Of a stretch of 64,000 nt of DNA, positions 26,197 to 36,423 are shown piece after piece. The stretch comes from Novosphingobium organovorum. Lineage in GTDB: Bacteria > Pseudomonadota > Alphaproteobacteria > Sphingomonadales > Sphingomonadaceae. A program made the position numbers and the translations under genes. The first letter of the stretch is position 1; each line of letters starts with the position of its first letter. The DNA lies in assembly GCF_022832435.1 (NCBI RefSeq), contig NZ_JALHLF010000010.1, positions 1 through 64,000 of the forward strand, in the 5' to 3' direction. The notes beneath the pieces were generated by a model. The model searched no databases. It worked only from the letters and a program-made list of their open reading frames with translations, and was not told the origin of the DNA.

Positions 26197-28854
26197 TCAG
26201 CTGGCGAGCGCGGCCTTGACCGCCGCGATCGCCTCGTCCGCCTTGGCTCCATCAGGACCGCCGCCCTGTGCCATGTCCGCGCGGCCACCGCCGCCCTTGC
26301 CACCCATCGCGGCGACGCCCGCACGGACCAGATCGACCGCCGAAACAGTCCCTGTCAGATCCTCGGTTACGGCCGCCGCGATCGCGCCCTTGCCTTCGTT
26401 GACCGCGACGATGACCGCAACGCCCGAACCGATGCGCTGCTTGGCCTGATCGAGCAGCCCGCGCAGTTCCTTGGGATCGAGCCCTTCGAGCACCTGGCCC
26501 GAGAAGGTCACGCCGTTGATCGTTTCATCGGCCGGACCCGCAGCCGCGCCGCCGCCGCCCAGCGCAAGCGCCTTCTTGGCTTCGGCGAGTTCGCGTTCGA
26601 GCTTCTTGCGTTCGTCGAGCAGCGCCACGACGCGGCTCTCGACCTCCTCGGGGGTCGTGCGCAGCGCGGACGCGGCGCCCTTGAGCGCTTCTTCGCGGGC
26701 GACGAGCCACTGGCGTGCGCCCTCTCCGGTCAGCGCCTCGATACGGCGAACGCCCGAGGAAACCGCGCTTTCGGACACGATACGGAACACGCCGATATCG
26801 CCCGTGGCGCGCACGTGGGTGCCGCCGCACAGTTCGACCGAGTAGCTGCGCTTGCCGTTGGGACGGCCCATCGCCAGCACGCGGACTTCATCGCCGTACT
26901 TTTCGCCGAAGAGCGCCATGGCACCCGCCTCGATGGCGTCTTCGGGCGTCATCAGGCGCGTGGTGACGGCTTCGTTGGCGCGGATCTCGGCGTTCACTTC
27001 GGCTTCGACCGCCGCGATGTCATCGTCGCTCAGCGCCTTGGGGTGCGAGAAGTCGAAACGCAGGCGATCGGCCGAAACCATCGAGCCCTTCTGCGTGACG
27101 TGATCGCCCAGACGATCGCGCAGCGCCTGATGGACAAGGTGCGTCGCCGAGTGGTTGGCGCGGATCGCATCGCGGCGTGCGACGTCGACCGCCAGCAACA
27201 CCGCATCCCCGACCTTGATCGTGCCCGCATCGACCGTGCCCGTCATCGCGTGCAGCCGTCCCAGCGGCTTGGCCGTGTCGGTGATGGTGATGGCAAGGTC
27301 ACTGCCCGGAAGCGCGCCGGTGATCGTACCCGCATCGCCGACCTGACCACCTGATTCGCCGTAGAACGGGGTCTGGTTGGTCAGCACGGTGACTGCCTTC
27401 CCGGCCTTGGCCTCGGCCACTTCCTTTCCATCGACGAGCAGCGCGACGACGCGGCCCTCGCCGGTGGTGGAAGTGTAGCCGGTGAACTCGCTGGCGCCCT
27501 CGCGCTCGGCGATGTCGTACCAGATCTCGGCGTCGGCGGCCTGGCCCGAGCCCTTCCACGCGGCGCGTGCGGCGGCCTTCTGCTGGGCCATCGCCGACTG
27601 GAAGCCCGCCTCGTCGACCGTGATGCCGCGCGGACGCAGCGCATCGACGGTGAGGTCATAGGGGAAGCCATACGTGTCGTAGAGCTTGAACGCGGTCTCA
27701 CCGGCGAGCGTCGCGCCCTCACCCATGTCGCCGGTCGCTTCGTCAAGCAGCTTGAGGCCGTTCGACAGCGTGCGGCGGAACTGGATTTCCTCGCGCTCGA
27801 GCGTTTCCTCGATCAGCGGCTGCGCGCGGCCGAGTTCGGGGAAGGCCTGGCCCATCTCGGCAACCAGCGCGGGCACCAGACGGTGCATCAGCGGGTCCCT
27901 GGCGCCCAGCAGGTGCGCGTGGCGCATGGCGCGGCGCATGATGCGACGCAGCACGTAGCCGCGTCCCTCGTTCGAGGGCAGCACGCCATCGGCCAGCAGG
28001 AAGCTGGTCGAGCGCAGGTGATCGGCGATCACGCGGTGGCTGGCGCGGCTCTCGCCCTCGGCCGCGACGCCGGTCAGGTTGACCGAGGCCGCGATGAGGT
28101 TGCGGAAGGTGTCGATGTCGTAGTTGTCATGCTCGCCCTGCATGACCGCCGCAATGCGCTCGAGGCCCATGCCGGTGTCGATCGAGGGGCGCGGCAGGTT
28201 GTCGACGATCTCGCCCGCCGCCTGCTCGAACTGCATGAACACGAGGTTCCAGATCTCGATGAAACGGTCGCCGTCTTCCTCGGGCGATCCCGGAGGGCCG
28301 CCCCAGATGTGGTCGCCGTGGTCGAAGAAGATTTCCGAGCACGGACCGCACGGGCCATCATCGCCCATCGACCAGAAGTTGTCCTTGGTCGGGATGCGGA
28401 TGATGCGGCCATCGCTCAACCCGGCGATCTTCTTCCACAGGTCGAAGGCTTCGTCATCGGTGTGGTAGACGGTGACGAGCAGCTTGTCCTTGGGCAGCGC
28501 CCATTCGCCGGTCAGCAGCGTCCAGGCGTTGAGGATCGCCTCTTCCTTGAAGTAATCGCCGAACGAGAAGTTGCCGAGCATTTCAAAGAACGTGTGGTGG
28601 CGCGCGGTGTAGCCGACGTTGTCGAGGTCGTTGTGCTTGCCGCCTGCACGAACACACTTCTGCGAGGACGTGGCGCGCACGTAGTCGCGCTTTTCCTGAC
28701 CCGTGAAGACGTTCTTGAACGGGACCATCCCGGCGTTCACGAACATCAGCGTGGGATCGTTATAGGGCACCAGCGGGGCGGACTGGACAGGCGTGTGCCC
28801 CTTCGACGCGAAGTAGTCGAGAAAGGACCGGCGGATTTCGTTGGTCGTCTGCAT
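26197..28854 (-). CDS. alaS: Alanyl-tRNA synthetase
   Basis: 885 residues, full length. Class II aminoacylation domain at the N-terminus ([18 protein letters not shown] motif, [13 protein letters not shown]), tRNA recognition region, editing domain with the zinc-site residues in [12 protein letters not shown] and [13 protein letters not shown], and the C-terminal DHHA1/C-Ala domain ending in a Gly-rich [16 protein letters not shown]. The ATG at 28854 begins [15 protein letters not shown]; the frame runs further up but that part is not conserved. Followed immediately by a small membrane protein gene. Confidence 0.98.
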   Translation of the reverse strand: MQTTNEIRRSFLDYFASKGHTPVQSAPLVPYNDPTLMFVNAGMVPFKNVFTGQEKRDYVRATSSQKCVRAGGKHNDLDNVGYTARHHTFFEMLGNFSFGDYFKEEAILNAWTLLTGEWALPKDKLLVTVYHTDDEAFDLWKKIAGLSDGRIIRIPTKDNFWSMGDDGPCGPCSEIFFDHGDHIWGGPPGSPEEDGDRFIEIWNLVFMQFEQAAGEIVDNLPRPSIDTGMGLERIAAVMQGEHDNYDIDTFRNLIAASVNLTGVAAEGESRASHRVIADHLRSTSFLLADGVLPSNEGRGYVLRRIMRRAMRHAHLLGARDPLMHRLVPALVAEMGQAFPELGRAQPLIEETLEREEIQFRRTLSNGLKLLDEATGDMGEGATLAGETAFKLYDTYGFPYDLTVDALRPRGITVDEAGFQSAMAQQKAAARAAWKGSGQAADAEIWYDIAEREGASEFTGYTSTTGEGRVVALLVDGKEVAEAKAGKAVTVLTNQTPFYGESGGQVGDAGTITGALPGSDLAITITDTAKPLGRLHAMTGTVDAGTIKVGDAVLLAVDVARRDAIRANHSATHLVHQALRDRLGDHVTQKGSMVSADRLRFDFSHPKALSDDDIAAVEAEVNAEIRANEAVTTRLMTPEDAIEAGAMALFGEKYGDEVRVLAMGRPNGKRSYSVELCGGTHVRATGDIGVFRIVSESAVSSGVRRIEALTGEGARQWLVAREEALKGAASALRTTPEEVESRVVALLDERKKLERELAEAKKALALGGGGAAAGPADETINGVTFSGQVLEGLDPKELRGLLDQAKQRIGSGVAVIVAVNEGKGAIAAAVTEDLTGTVSAVDLVRAGVAAMGGKGGGGRADMAQGGGPDGAKADEAIAAVKAALAS

Positions 28855-28988
28855 GAATGCGCCGATAAGCCACGCGCGCGCGCCGGGCAAGACGCTTGGT
28901 GCGCTCAGACTGTTCGTTTTGGGCGATGAGTGGAGGATTTGCCCGCCCGCGCGGGTGCCTCCACCGTACTCATCACCCGATCAGGCGT

Positions 28989-30266
28989 TCAATCCGCGCT
29001 CTCGCGCACGAAGTAGCTCGCCAGTTCGACATGCGTCGACCAGCGGAACTGGCCCACCGGACGCAAGTCGACGAGATGGAAGCCCGCCTCGATCAGCCGC
29101 GCGCCGTCGCGCGACCAGCTCGAGGGGTTGCACGAGATGTAGACCACGCGGTTGACCTGCGAATCCGCGATGCATTCGACCTGTTCGCGCGCACCGGCGC
29201 GCGGCGGGTCCAGCACGACGGCCTCGAACTTGGAAAGCTCGTCGGCCTGGAGCGGGTTGCGGAAAAGATCGCGATGCGCGCTGAACACCGGGCGCTGCGC
29301 GCGGTCGGCGCCGTGCTTGCAGGCCAGATGCACGTCGCGCGCGGCTTCGGCGGCAAAGACCTTGCACTGCGGCCCGGCGAGCGCGAGCGCGAAAGTGCCC
29401 AGTCCCGAAAACAGGTCGGCAACCGTCGCCGCATCGCCGATCCATGCGCGCGCGGCGCCCACCAGCGCCTCTTCCCCGTCGCGCGTCGCCTGAAGGAAGC
29501 TGCCCGGCGGGAACGGCACGGGGGTATCGCCCAGCGTGACGGTAACCGGCGCGGGTTCCCACACGGTCTCATAGCCATAGCCGCCGTCCATGGTCAGGCG
29601 CGCAAGGCCGTGCGCCTGCGCGAAGGCAAGCATCGCCTCGGTCGCGGCGAGCCCCTCGGCGGTAAGGCCCTTGACCCCGAGGTCCACGCCCTGGTCGACC
29701 AGCGTCATTTCGATGTCGCAGGCCATGCGCGGCAGATCCGCCTTGGAGGGCTTGCCCGCGCGCCCGCGCGGCCCCTTGCGGACCGGCGCGGCCTTGCCCA
29801 TGGTGATGAGCAGCGTGCGCAAGGGGCCGAGCAGCGCGGTAATCTCGGGCACGAGAACCGGGCATTCCTCCAGCTCGACCAGCCGGTGCGACTTCGCCTC
29901 GCGAAAGCCGATAACGATACGCCCGCCCGAACTTTCCGCGCGCAAGGAGGCGCGGCGACGGGCGGCGGGAGGCGAGAGATAGGGCGCGGCAATCCGCTCG
30001 GCGCCCAGTTCCTGCGCGGAGGAAGCGTTGGCCACGCGTGCTTCGACGAAGCCTTCAAGCGTTTCCTCGTCGAGCTGCTGGAGCTGGCAGCCGCCACAGC
30101 GCCCGAAATGGCGGCAGGCGGGCGCGACATGATGCGGCCCCCATTCAAGCGTGCCATCGGCGCGCAGCACGTCGCCGGGCGCGGCGCCCCAGGCAAAGCG
30201 GCCAGAGGCGGTCACACCGTCGCCCTTGCTGGCGATTCGCAGGATTTCTTCGTTCAGATCGGTCAC
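28989..30266 (-). CDS. TrmA/RlmD-family RNA (uracil-5-)methyltransferase
   Basis: 425 residues from a GTG at 30266 that overlaps the stop of the NAD(P)HX repair gene (GTGA). Four-cysteine iron-sulfur pattern CRHFGRCGGC plus EECPVL, SAM-binding region ADLFSGLGTFALALAG, catalytic-type DPPRAGAREQ, nucleophile Cys in YISCNPSSWSRD, and the final Glu in STHVELASYF. Methylates C5 of a uridine in tRNA or 23S rRNA; which site is not clear. An N-terminal TRAM domain is reduced or absent. Confidence 0.9.
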   Translation of the reverse strand: MTDLNEEILRIASKGDGVTASGRFAWGAAPGDVLRADGTLEWGPHHVAPACRHFGRCGGCQLQQLDEETLEGFVEARVANASSAQELGAERIAAPYLSPPAARRRASLRAESSGGRIVIGFREAKSHRLVELEECPVLVPEITALLGPLRTLLITMGKAAPVRKGPRGRAGKPSKADLPRMACDIEMTLVDQGVDLGVKGLTAEGLAATEAMLAFAQAHGLARLTMDGGYGYETVWEPAPVTVTLGDTPVPFPPGSFLQATRDGEEALVGAARAWIGDAATVADLFSGLGTFALALAGPQCKVFAAEAARDVHLACKHGADRAQRPVFSAHRDLFRNPLQADELSKFEAVVLDPPRAGAREQVECIADSQVNRVVYISCNPSSWSRDGARLIEAGFHLVDLRPVGQFRWSTHVELASYFVRESAD

Positions 30267-31678
30267 AGACAGGCCGCTAGCGCAGCCGGTATCCTCTCGG
30301 CAAGCTGCGAAGCGGTGAAAGGCGCGAGGCACAGCCGCGCCGCCTCGCCGTGGAGCCACACGCCCTCGCACGCCGACGCGAACGGATCGCTCCCTGCGGC
30401 GAGACGGCTGGCGATGGTTCCGGCAAGCACGTCGCCCGTTCCCGCGGTCGACAACCAGGACGAGGCGCGCGGCGCACAGGCCAACCGACCGTCCGGCGCG
30501 GCGACCACCGTGTCAGGCCCCTTGGCGACAATCACCATCCCGCTCGCCCGAGCGAGAGCCGCCGCACGCTCGGCCCGTGTCCCGCCGCCATCGCAGTCGA
30601 ACGCGCGTTCCAGCGCGACCAGTTCGCCCTCGTGCGGGGTGGCGATGGCGGGCGCCGTGCGTTCGGCCAGCAGGCGCGGCGAGAGCAGGACCAGCGCATC
30701 GGCATCGACCACCAGCGCCGCCGGATCGGCCAGCGCCACCGCCAGCCGCTCACGCGCCGCGCCATCGCGCCCGAGCCCCGGCCCGACGAGGATCGCCGCA
30801 TTGCGGTGATCGGCCAGCAGGTCGCTGACCGGCCCGGTCTCGACCACCAGATCGGCCGGGCAGTTGCGCTTGTTGTCGGCAAAGAGCTTGACGTAGCCCG
30901 CCCCCGCCCCTTGCGCGGCAAGGCTGGCGAGGATTGCCGCGCCGGGCATGGCCCCCGCGACCACCGCGAGCAGGCCACGGGTGTACTTGTGCGCGTCGCT
31001 CGGCGGCGGCGCGATGGTCGGGCGGGCAATGGCCTCGGCCGCGCCCGGAACCGGCGCGATACCGATCGGCACGCAGCGCAAGGCGCCCATGCGTGCGGTC
31101 GCGGGCATCAGGAAGTGCGCGAATTTCCACGCCCCCAGCGCGAGCGTGAGATCGTAATGCGGCAGCCCCTCGTTGAGCAGCATCCCCGAATCCGAAGCAA
31201 TCCCGCTCGGCAGGTCCACCGCGATCGCGTTCCGATGCGACGACACAAGCCGATCGAGCAGCGCGACCTGCGCGGGATCGAGCGGGCGCGAAAGGCCGCT
31301 GCCGAACAGGCAATCGACGAAAACCTCGCCCCGGCACGGGGCATCAGGGCCGAGCACCTCGCCATCGAAGGCCGCGCGCGCCGCCCTGGCCGCAGGGGTT
31401 GCGGGCTCCATCGCCGCGATCACCACGGCCTCGCCACCCCGCGCGCGCAGCGCTTGCGCCAGAACATAGCCATCGCCGCCGTTGTTGCCGGGCCCTGCCA
31501 GCACCGTCACCCGGTGCCCGCCCGAAAGGCGCCAGACCCATTCGGCCGCGCGGCGCCCCGCGACCTGCATCAGCGCCTCGACGCTCGAGCCCTGCGCGAT
31601 CAGCGCGGCCTCCGCGCCGCGCATCTGCGCGACGGTCAGGATCGGCTCAGGGTGGGGATTTGCGAACGGGGTGGGCAT
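30263..31678 (-). CDS. nnr: Bifunctional NAD(P)HX epimerase/dehydratase
   Basis: 471 residues. N-terminal YjeF epimerase domain (about 1-210) with AGPGNNGGDGYVLA and FVDCLFGSGLSRPL; C-terminal ribokinase-like ADP/ATP-dependent dehydratase with VGPGLGRDG, TPHEGELVALE and STAGTGDVLAG. Repairs hydrated NADH and NADPH. It overlaps the lipoprotein gene upstream by 32 bases and the methyltransferase downstream by 4 bases, so three genes form a tight operon. Confidence 0.95.
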   Translation of the reverse strand: MPTPFANPHPEPILTVAQMRGAEAALIAQGSSVEALMQVAGRRAAEWVWRLSGGHRVTVLAGPGNNGGDGYVLAQALRARGGEAVVIAAMEPATPAARAARAAFDGEVLGPDAPCRGEVFVDCLFGSGLSRPLDPAQVALLDRLVSSHRNAIAVDLPSGIASDSGMLLNEGLPHYDLTLALGAWKFAHFLMPATARMGALRCVPIGIAPVPGAAEAIARPTIAPPPSDAHKYTRGLLAVVAGAMPGAAILASLAAQGAGAGYVKLFADNKRNCPADLVVETGPVSDLLADHRNAAILVGPGLGRDGAARERLAVALADPAALVVDADALVLLSPRLLAERTAPAIATPHEGELVALERAFDCDGGGTRAERAAALARASGMVIVAKGPDTVVAAPDGRLACAPRASSWLSTAGTGDVLAGTIASRLAAGSDPFASACEGVWLHGEAARLCLAPFTASQLAERIPAALAACL

Positions 31679-32066
31679 CAGTCTTGTCCCTCGCTTTCAT
31701 CGTCACGGGAAAAATATAGCGGTCGGGGCCGACGCTGACGTCGAGCTTTGACCCCAACACATGCAGCACGGCCCGATCCGCGCCGTCACTAACGGCAAGA
31801 CCCGTCCCGTCGCTCTGCACGTCGAAGCGGCGAAAACCGCCGTCGGGGTGGTGGACCACGAGCAGGAGATGCCCGTCCACCCTGCGCCGTTCAACCCCGC
31901 AGACCGGCTTCAACGTGCCCGCACCGCCCACCGCACAGGCGATGCGCTCTTCCCCTTGCGCGACAGCGGGCGGCGCGGACGGGCGCGAGCAACCGGCCAG
32001 CGGCAGGGCCGCGAGGACCATGGCGAGCGCGGCGGCAGGAACGGCGGCGAAATCGGCGGCGGTCAT
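31647..32066 (-). CDS. Putative lipoprotein
   Basis: 139 residues with a signal peptide and lipobox LPLAGC (Cys26). The mature part (residues 27-139) has four-strand-like segments, e.g. DGHLLLVVHHPDGGFRRFDV, and three further Cys. No family recognised. Its 3' end overlaps the start of nnr, indicating co-transcription. Confidence 0.7.
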   Translation of the reverse strand: MTAADFAAVPAAALAMVLAALPLAGCSRPSAPPAVAQGEERIACAVGGAGTLKPVCGVERRRVDGHLLLVVHHPDGGFRRFDVQSDGTGLAVSDGADRAVLHVLGSKLDVSVGPDRYIFPVTMKARDKTDAHPVRKSPP

Positions 32067-32152
32067 CCCCCTTTGCTTACAGCGATCGCCCCTGGCGGCA
32101 AGGCACTATGCCCCCGCCGCTCCCAAACGGGACAGCGATTGCACGCCGCGCG

Positions 32153-32995
32153 TCAGCGGGCCTCGACCTGGCGCTCCAACTCGGCGCGGACCGCGCGCGC
32201 GGCCGCAATTTCATCGGCGGTCAGATCGATCCGCGTAAACCCCTCGTCGAGCATGATCGGCAGCAGCGCGTCGGGATGGACGGCGCACAGCGCGAAAGTC
32301 TCGTCCTGTCCGGCGTCATAGACCATCCAGGGCGTTTCGCTGCGCGCGAACTGCGAGGTGATCCCCATCCCCTTGCGCAGCCCGAGAATCGGAAAGTAGG
32401 TCACGCGGTTCGACTTTTTCTTCTTGGTGCGCAAGGTGATACGCCCCCAGACGGGCCGCAGCACCGCCGGTTCCTTCAGCCCCTTGAGCGTCGCGTTCAT
32501 GTGCACGAAGCGGCGCAGCATGAGGATCGCGCAGGCGCCCAGCAACCCGGCGATCAGCAACGCGCCCAGGCAACGGTTCCACAGCTGGTCGATTGCCAGC
32601 GAGAGCGTGATGTTGTCCGGATTGCCACGCTCGGCCACGATGTCGGTGGCGTAGTTTCCACTCGACGCGCTCAGGAACGAGAAGTCGACCGAACGGATCT
32701 TGGTCTCCCCGTCCTTGGGGTAGGCGATGCCCGCCTTGCAGTGGACGGTGAAGGTGCGGAAGCGGCATTGGCTGCTCGCCAGCGAGGCGTCCTCGACGCT
32801 GACCGGATCGCGGTAGACGCGGTAGTCCTGATAGAGCTTGGGGCACTCCGTGACGATCGTGCCGAGCGAGACCAGCCCCAGCACCGCCCCCAGGAAAGGC
32901 AGCCGCCAGCGATCGGCAAAGCCGTGCCGGCGCACCGCTATGGGGCGGGCAGGAAGCAGTGCGGCGGGATCGGGAAGGCCATAATCCTTGGTCAT
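32153..32995 (-). CDS. Hypothetical membrane-anchored protein
   Basis: 280 residues; ATG at 32995 with AGGTG seven bases upstream (a GTG at 33004 would add three). Two membrane helices (FLGAVLGLVSLGTIV near residue 35, CLGALLIAGLLGACAILML near 140) flank a region of about 80 residues with Cys pairs (SQCRFRTFTVHCKAG). The last 100 residues are soluble and basic at first (RTKKKKSNR). Unrecognised; may be transcribed with the lipoprotein-nnr operon (86-base gap). Confidence 0.65.
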   Translation of the reverse strand: MTKDYGLPDPAALLPARPIAVRRHGFADRWRLPFLGAVLGLVSLGTIVTECPKLYQDYRVYRDPVSVEDASLASSQCRFRTFTVHCKAGIAYPKDGETKIRSVDFSFLSASSGNYATDIVAERGNPDNITLSLAIDQLWNRCLGALLIAGLLGACAILMLRRFVHMNATLKGLKEPAVLRPVWGRITLRTKKKKSNRVTYFPILGLRKGMGITSQFARSETPWMVYDAGQDETFALCAVHPDALLPIMLDEGFTRIDLTADEIAAARAVRAELERQVEAR

Positions 32996-33181
32996 GTCGG
33001 GCACCTGTCAGCGCGCGGAAAGAACCCCTGCCCTTCCCGCTGTTTCCAAAAAGACGAAAATTTTCATCCAATTAGCAAAATTGCTAACAAAGGTGAGCGC
33101 GGCTCTGTCGATACCGCGCGCAGCCATCGCAGTTTTGGCACACCCTGGCGCTTTGCGCCTTTCGGCCCAACAATCAACGAC

Positions 33182-33214
33182 ATCCGGACAACGGTGCGGG
33201 CCCGTTGTCCGGAT
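33182..33214 (-). terminator. Strong hairpin after ilvD
   Basis: A 13-bp perfect stem (ATCCGGACAACGG 33182-33194 with 33202-33214) and a 7-base loop, 26 bases past the ilvD stop. No T-run follows, but stem strength and position mark it as the ilvD terminator. Confidence 0.75.
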
Positions 33215-33240
33215 CGTGAAACCACGCGATAGCGCGGGGG

Positions 33241-35097
33241 TCAGCCGCGCTTGAGCTGGGTGACGTCGCGCACCGCCCCCTTGGCGGCGCTGGTGGTCAT
33301 CGCGGCATAGGCCTGGAGCGCGGCCGAGACCTTGCGCTTGCGCGGGTGGACCGGGGTCCAGGCCTCAGGCCCGCGCGCTTCCTGGGTCGAGCGGCGCACC
33401 GCCATTTCCTCGTCCGACACCATAAGATTGATGGTACGGCCAGGGATGTCGATCTCGATCGTGTCGCCGTTCTCGACCAGACCGATCTCGCCGCCTTCGG
33501 CCGCCTCGGGCGAGGCGTGACCGATCGACAGGCCCGACGTGCCCCCCGAGAAGCGCCCGTCGGTCAACAGGGCGCAGGCCTTGCCCAGCCCCTTCGACTT
33601 CAGATAGCTGGTCGGGTAGAGCATTTCCTGCATCCCCGGCCCGCCGCGCGGCCCCTCGTAACGGATGACGACCACGTCGCCCTCCTTGACCTGTCCACCC
33701 AGAATGCCCGCGACCGCCGCATCCTGGCTTTCATAGACGCGCGCGGTGCCGGTGAACTTGAGGATGCTGTCATCGACGCCCGCGGTCTTCACGATGCAGC
33801 CGTCGCGCGCGATGTTGCCGAACAGCACCGCGAGGCCGCCGTCCTGGCTGAAGGCGTGTTCCTTGGAGCGGATCACGCCGTTCTCACGATCAAGGTCGAG
33901 CTCCTTCCAGCGGCTCGCCTGGCTGAACGCGGTCTGCGTCGGCACGCCGCCGGGCGCGGCCTTGTAGAACTCCTGGACCGAAGGCTCGTTGGTACGGCTG
34001 ATGTCCCAGCGGTTGAGCGCGTCGCCCAGCGTGCGCGCGTGAACGGTCGCGCAATCGGCGTGGAGCAGCCCTGCCCGGTCGAGCTGGCCGAGGATCGCCA
34101 TGATCCCGCCCGCGCGGTGGACGTCTTCCATGTGGACGTCGGACTTGGCCGGGGCGACCTTGGAGAGGCACGGCACCTGGCGCGAGAGACGATCGATGTC
34201 GTTCATCGTGAAATCGACCCCCGCCTCGGCCGCGGCGGCAAGCAGGTGGAGCACGGTGTTGGTCGACCCGCCCATCGCGATGTCGAGGCTCATCGCGTTC
34301 TCGAAAGCCTCGAAGCTGGCGATCGCGCGGGGCAGGACGCTCGCGTCCTCCTGCTCGTAATAGCGCTGGCACAGATCGACGGCGAGGCGGCCGGCTTCCT
34401 TGAACAGCCGCTCGCGATCGGCGTGGGTGGCCAGCGTCGAGCCGTTGCCCGGCAACGACAGGCCCAGCGCCTCGGTCAGGCAGTTCATCGAGTTGGCGGT
34501 AAACATGCCCGAGCACGACCCGCAGGTCGGACAGGCCGACCGTTCGATCGCGGCGACTTCCTCGTCGGTGTAGCTCTCGTCGGCGGCAGCGACCATCGCA
34601 TCGACGAGATCGAGCGCGGTTTCCTTTCCCTTGAGCACGACCTTGCCCGCTTCCATCGGGCCGCCCGAGACGAACACCACCGGAATGTTGATGCGCATCG
34701 CGGCCATCAACATGCCCGGCGTGATCTTGTCGCAGTTGGAAATGCACACCATCGCATCGGCGCAGTGCGCGTTGACCATGTATTCCACGCTGTCGGCGAT
34801 GAGATCGCGGCTGGGCAGCGAATAGAGCATACCGTCATGGCCCATGGCGATACCATCGTCGACCGCGATGGTGTTGAATTCCTTGGCCACGCCGCCAGCC
34901 GCCTCGATCTCGCGCGCGACAAGCTGGCCCAGGTCCTTCAGGTGGACGTGGCCGGGCACGAACTGGGTGAAGGAATTGACGACCGCGATGATCGGCTTGC
35001 CGAAATCGCCGTCCTTCATGCCGGTTGCGCGCCAGAGGCCACGCGCACCGGCCATGTTGCGGCCATGGGTGGAGGTGCGGGAACGATAGGCAGGCAT
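33241..35097 (-). CDS. ilvD: Dihydroxy-acid dehydratase
   Basis: 618 residues from the ATG at 35097 ([15 protein letters not shown]), which is the conserved family start; the frame continues upstream without support. Iron-sulfur and Mg2+ residues appear in [14 protein letters not shown] and [18 protein letters not shown], and the C-terminal GFSGG-type motif is present as [13 protein letters not shown]. Catalyses the third step of branched-chain amino-acid synthesis and also feeds pantothenate. Single-gene transcript ended by the 33182 hairpin. Confidence 0.97.
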   Translation of the reverse strand: MPAYRSRTSTHGRNMAGARGLWRATGMKDGDFGKPIIAVVNSFTQFVPGHVHLKDLGQLVAREIEAAGGVAKEFNTIAVDDGIAMGHDGMLYSLPSRDLIADSVEYMVNAHCADAMVCISNCDKITPGMLMAAMRINIPVVFVSGGPMEAGKVVLKGKETALDLVDAMVAAADESYTDEEVAAIERSACPTCGSCSGMFTANSMNCLTEALGLSLPGNGSTLATHADRERLFKEAGRLAVDLCQRYYEQEDASVLPRAIASFEAFENAMSLDIAMGGSTNTVLHLLAAAAEAGVDFTMNDIDRLSRQVPCLSKVAPAKSDVHMEDVHRAGGIMAILGQLDRAGLLHADCATVHARTLGDALNRWDISRTNEPSVQEFYKAAPGGVPTQTAFSQASRWKELDLDRENGVIRSKEHAFSQDGGLAVLFGNIARDGCIVKTAGVDDSILKFTGTARVYESQDAAVAGILGGQVKEGDVVVIRYEGPRGGPGMQEMLYPTSYLKSKGLGKACALLTDGRFSGGTSGLSIGHASPEAAEGGEIGLVENGDTIEIDIPGRTINLMVSDEEMAVRRSTQEARGPEAWTPVHPRKRKVSAALQAYAAMTTSAAKGAVRDVTQLKRG

Positions 35098-35361
35098 GGA
35101 ACGAAACTCCGAAAGATCAGGATAAGCGCGCGGGGCGCCTCGTGGGCGCCCGCGCTGGTCATGTGGCGCCCCTACGCCAAAACGCACGCCCCTAAAAGGT
35201 ATAAAATTTCAAGAAACCCTCCAGCCGGTTACTGATTCATTCAGCCGTCAGCCCAGTCCCCCGCCTGCCCTGCGCCCCGTGCGACGCCCGGCGCGCGCCT
35301 GTCCCGCCGCTTTTGCACGGCCCGCTTTGCAACCTGAAGCGAAATTGCGTATTCTTGCATC

Positions 35362-35793
35362 ATGGAACCGCCCGAACGCCTCGTCCTGGAACCCCAGGAA
35401 CAGGAATGGCTCGACCTCGCGCGTGTCTGGATAAAGGGGCACTTCGCGAAGGACGCCGACGATGCCTATGCCACGGTCGATGGCAAGCTGGCCGTGGTGC
35501 GCGCCAATCTGGCGCAGGGCTGGGTTGGCCCCGAGGACACCTGGAAGCTCCAGTCGCTGGGGATCGCGATGGGCGATGCGCTGGCCCAGGACCTCATGCT
35601 CGACTGGGTGACGATCGACGATGAATACGGCCGCCAGCCCGCGCTGCACTGGCCGGGAACCTCGATCGTGTGCTTTCCGCTGACCATGATTGCCCAGCGC
35701 CTCGAGGAAGGCGAGCGGGTGGACATCGACACGATGTACGAAACCACGCGCGAAAAGCTCAACGAGATCGCCTTTTCGGGCGACGTCGAATAG
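35362..35793 (+). CDS. DUF3806 domain protein
   Basis: 143 residues. LGIAMGDALAQDLMLDWVTI, then DDEYGRQPALHWPGTSIVCF and PLTMIAQRLEEGERVDI are the DUF3806 core. Cytosolic, function unknown. A 264-base gap separates it from divergent ilvD. Confidence 0.75.
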   Translation: MEPPERLVLEPQEQEWLDLARVWIKGHFAKDADDAYATVDGKLAVVRANLAQGWVGPEDTWKLQSLGIAMGDALAQDLMLDWVTIDDEYGRQPALHWPGTSIVCFPLTMIAQRLEEGERVDIDTMYETTREKLNEIAFSGDVE

Positions 35794-36131
35794 CCCTCCT
35801 CTTGAAAGCCCTGTCGCCGGTTCCCATATACGCACCAGCAAGGGCGATCCGCATGCGGTCGCAGCGGCCTGCCACAGACCCAAAACGCTTCCCTGTCGAA
35901 GCGCCTTGCCACCATCGCGCAGACCCGATCGGACCGCACGTGCAGCAAGTGCACGAGTACTCGCGGAACTTTTTGGAATCTACGCCATTTACATTCCAAC
36001 GCCCTTGTGGCCTCTTCGTATCGCCACGATGCGATCAAGCGCCGTCATCAAGCGGTAACTTGCCAGGAGCAGACGGGCGTCGATACATTTCAGGAGAGAG
36101 GCAGGCATTCCTGCCCGAGATACATAAAAAC
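35794..36131. other. Gap before the small ORF at 36132
   Basis: 338 bases without a credible long gene. A 6-bp hairpin (GGCAGG 36100-36105, CCTGCC 36110-36115) lies just before the small ORF. The sequence becomes A+T-richer from about 35960, as in a promoter region. Confidence 0.5.
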
Positions 36132-36290
36132 ATGAACGACAAGAACCACACCAAGAACACCAAGCCCCATGCCCTGCTGCGCCGCAACCGCACCGCGCGC
36201 CCGCTGGCGTTTGCCAGCTCGAACGCACCGGCCATCGGCCTGCTGCCCACGATCGAGCTGCAGCGCCTCGTCGCGGGCATGGTGGATTGA
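36132..36290 (+). CDS. Small basic protein, 52 residues
   Basis: MNDKNHTKNTKPHALLRRN then RTARPLAFASS, ending PTIELQRLVAGMVD. Basic and hydrophilic at the N-terminus with an amphipathic C-terminal helix. Coding-like third-position bias and a hairpin 15 bases after the stop (36306-36325) support a real gene. No function assigned. Confidence 0.5.
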   Translation: MNDKNHTKNTKPHALLRRNRTARPLAFASSNAPAIGLLPTIELQRLVAGMVD

Positions 36291-36305
36291 TACGATACCG
36301 TGATT

Positions 36306-36325
36306 CAAGGGGTTAATCCCCCTTG
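36306..36325 (+). terminator. Hairpin after the small ORF
   Basis: CAAGGGG (36306-36312) pairs with CCCCTTG (36319-36325) around a 6-base loop; no T-run. Placed directly behind the stop at 36290. Confidence 0.55.
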
Positions 36326-36423
36326 GCTCCCGAAAACAGAACGCACCGGCAGCGAATGATGCCCTGCGTCCACGGCAAGCCAGGCCTTCGGGGCGATCCG
36401 ATACTTTTCATCGGCATTTTACA

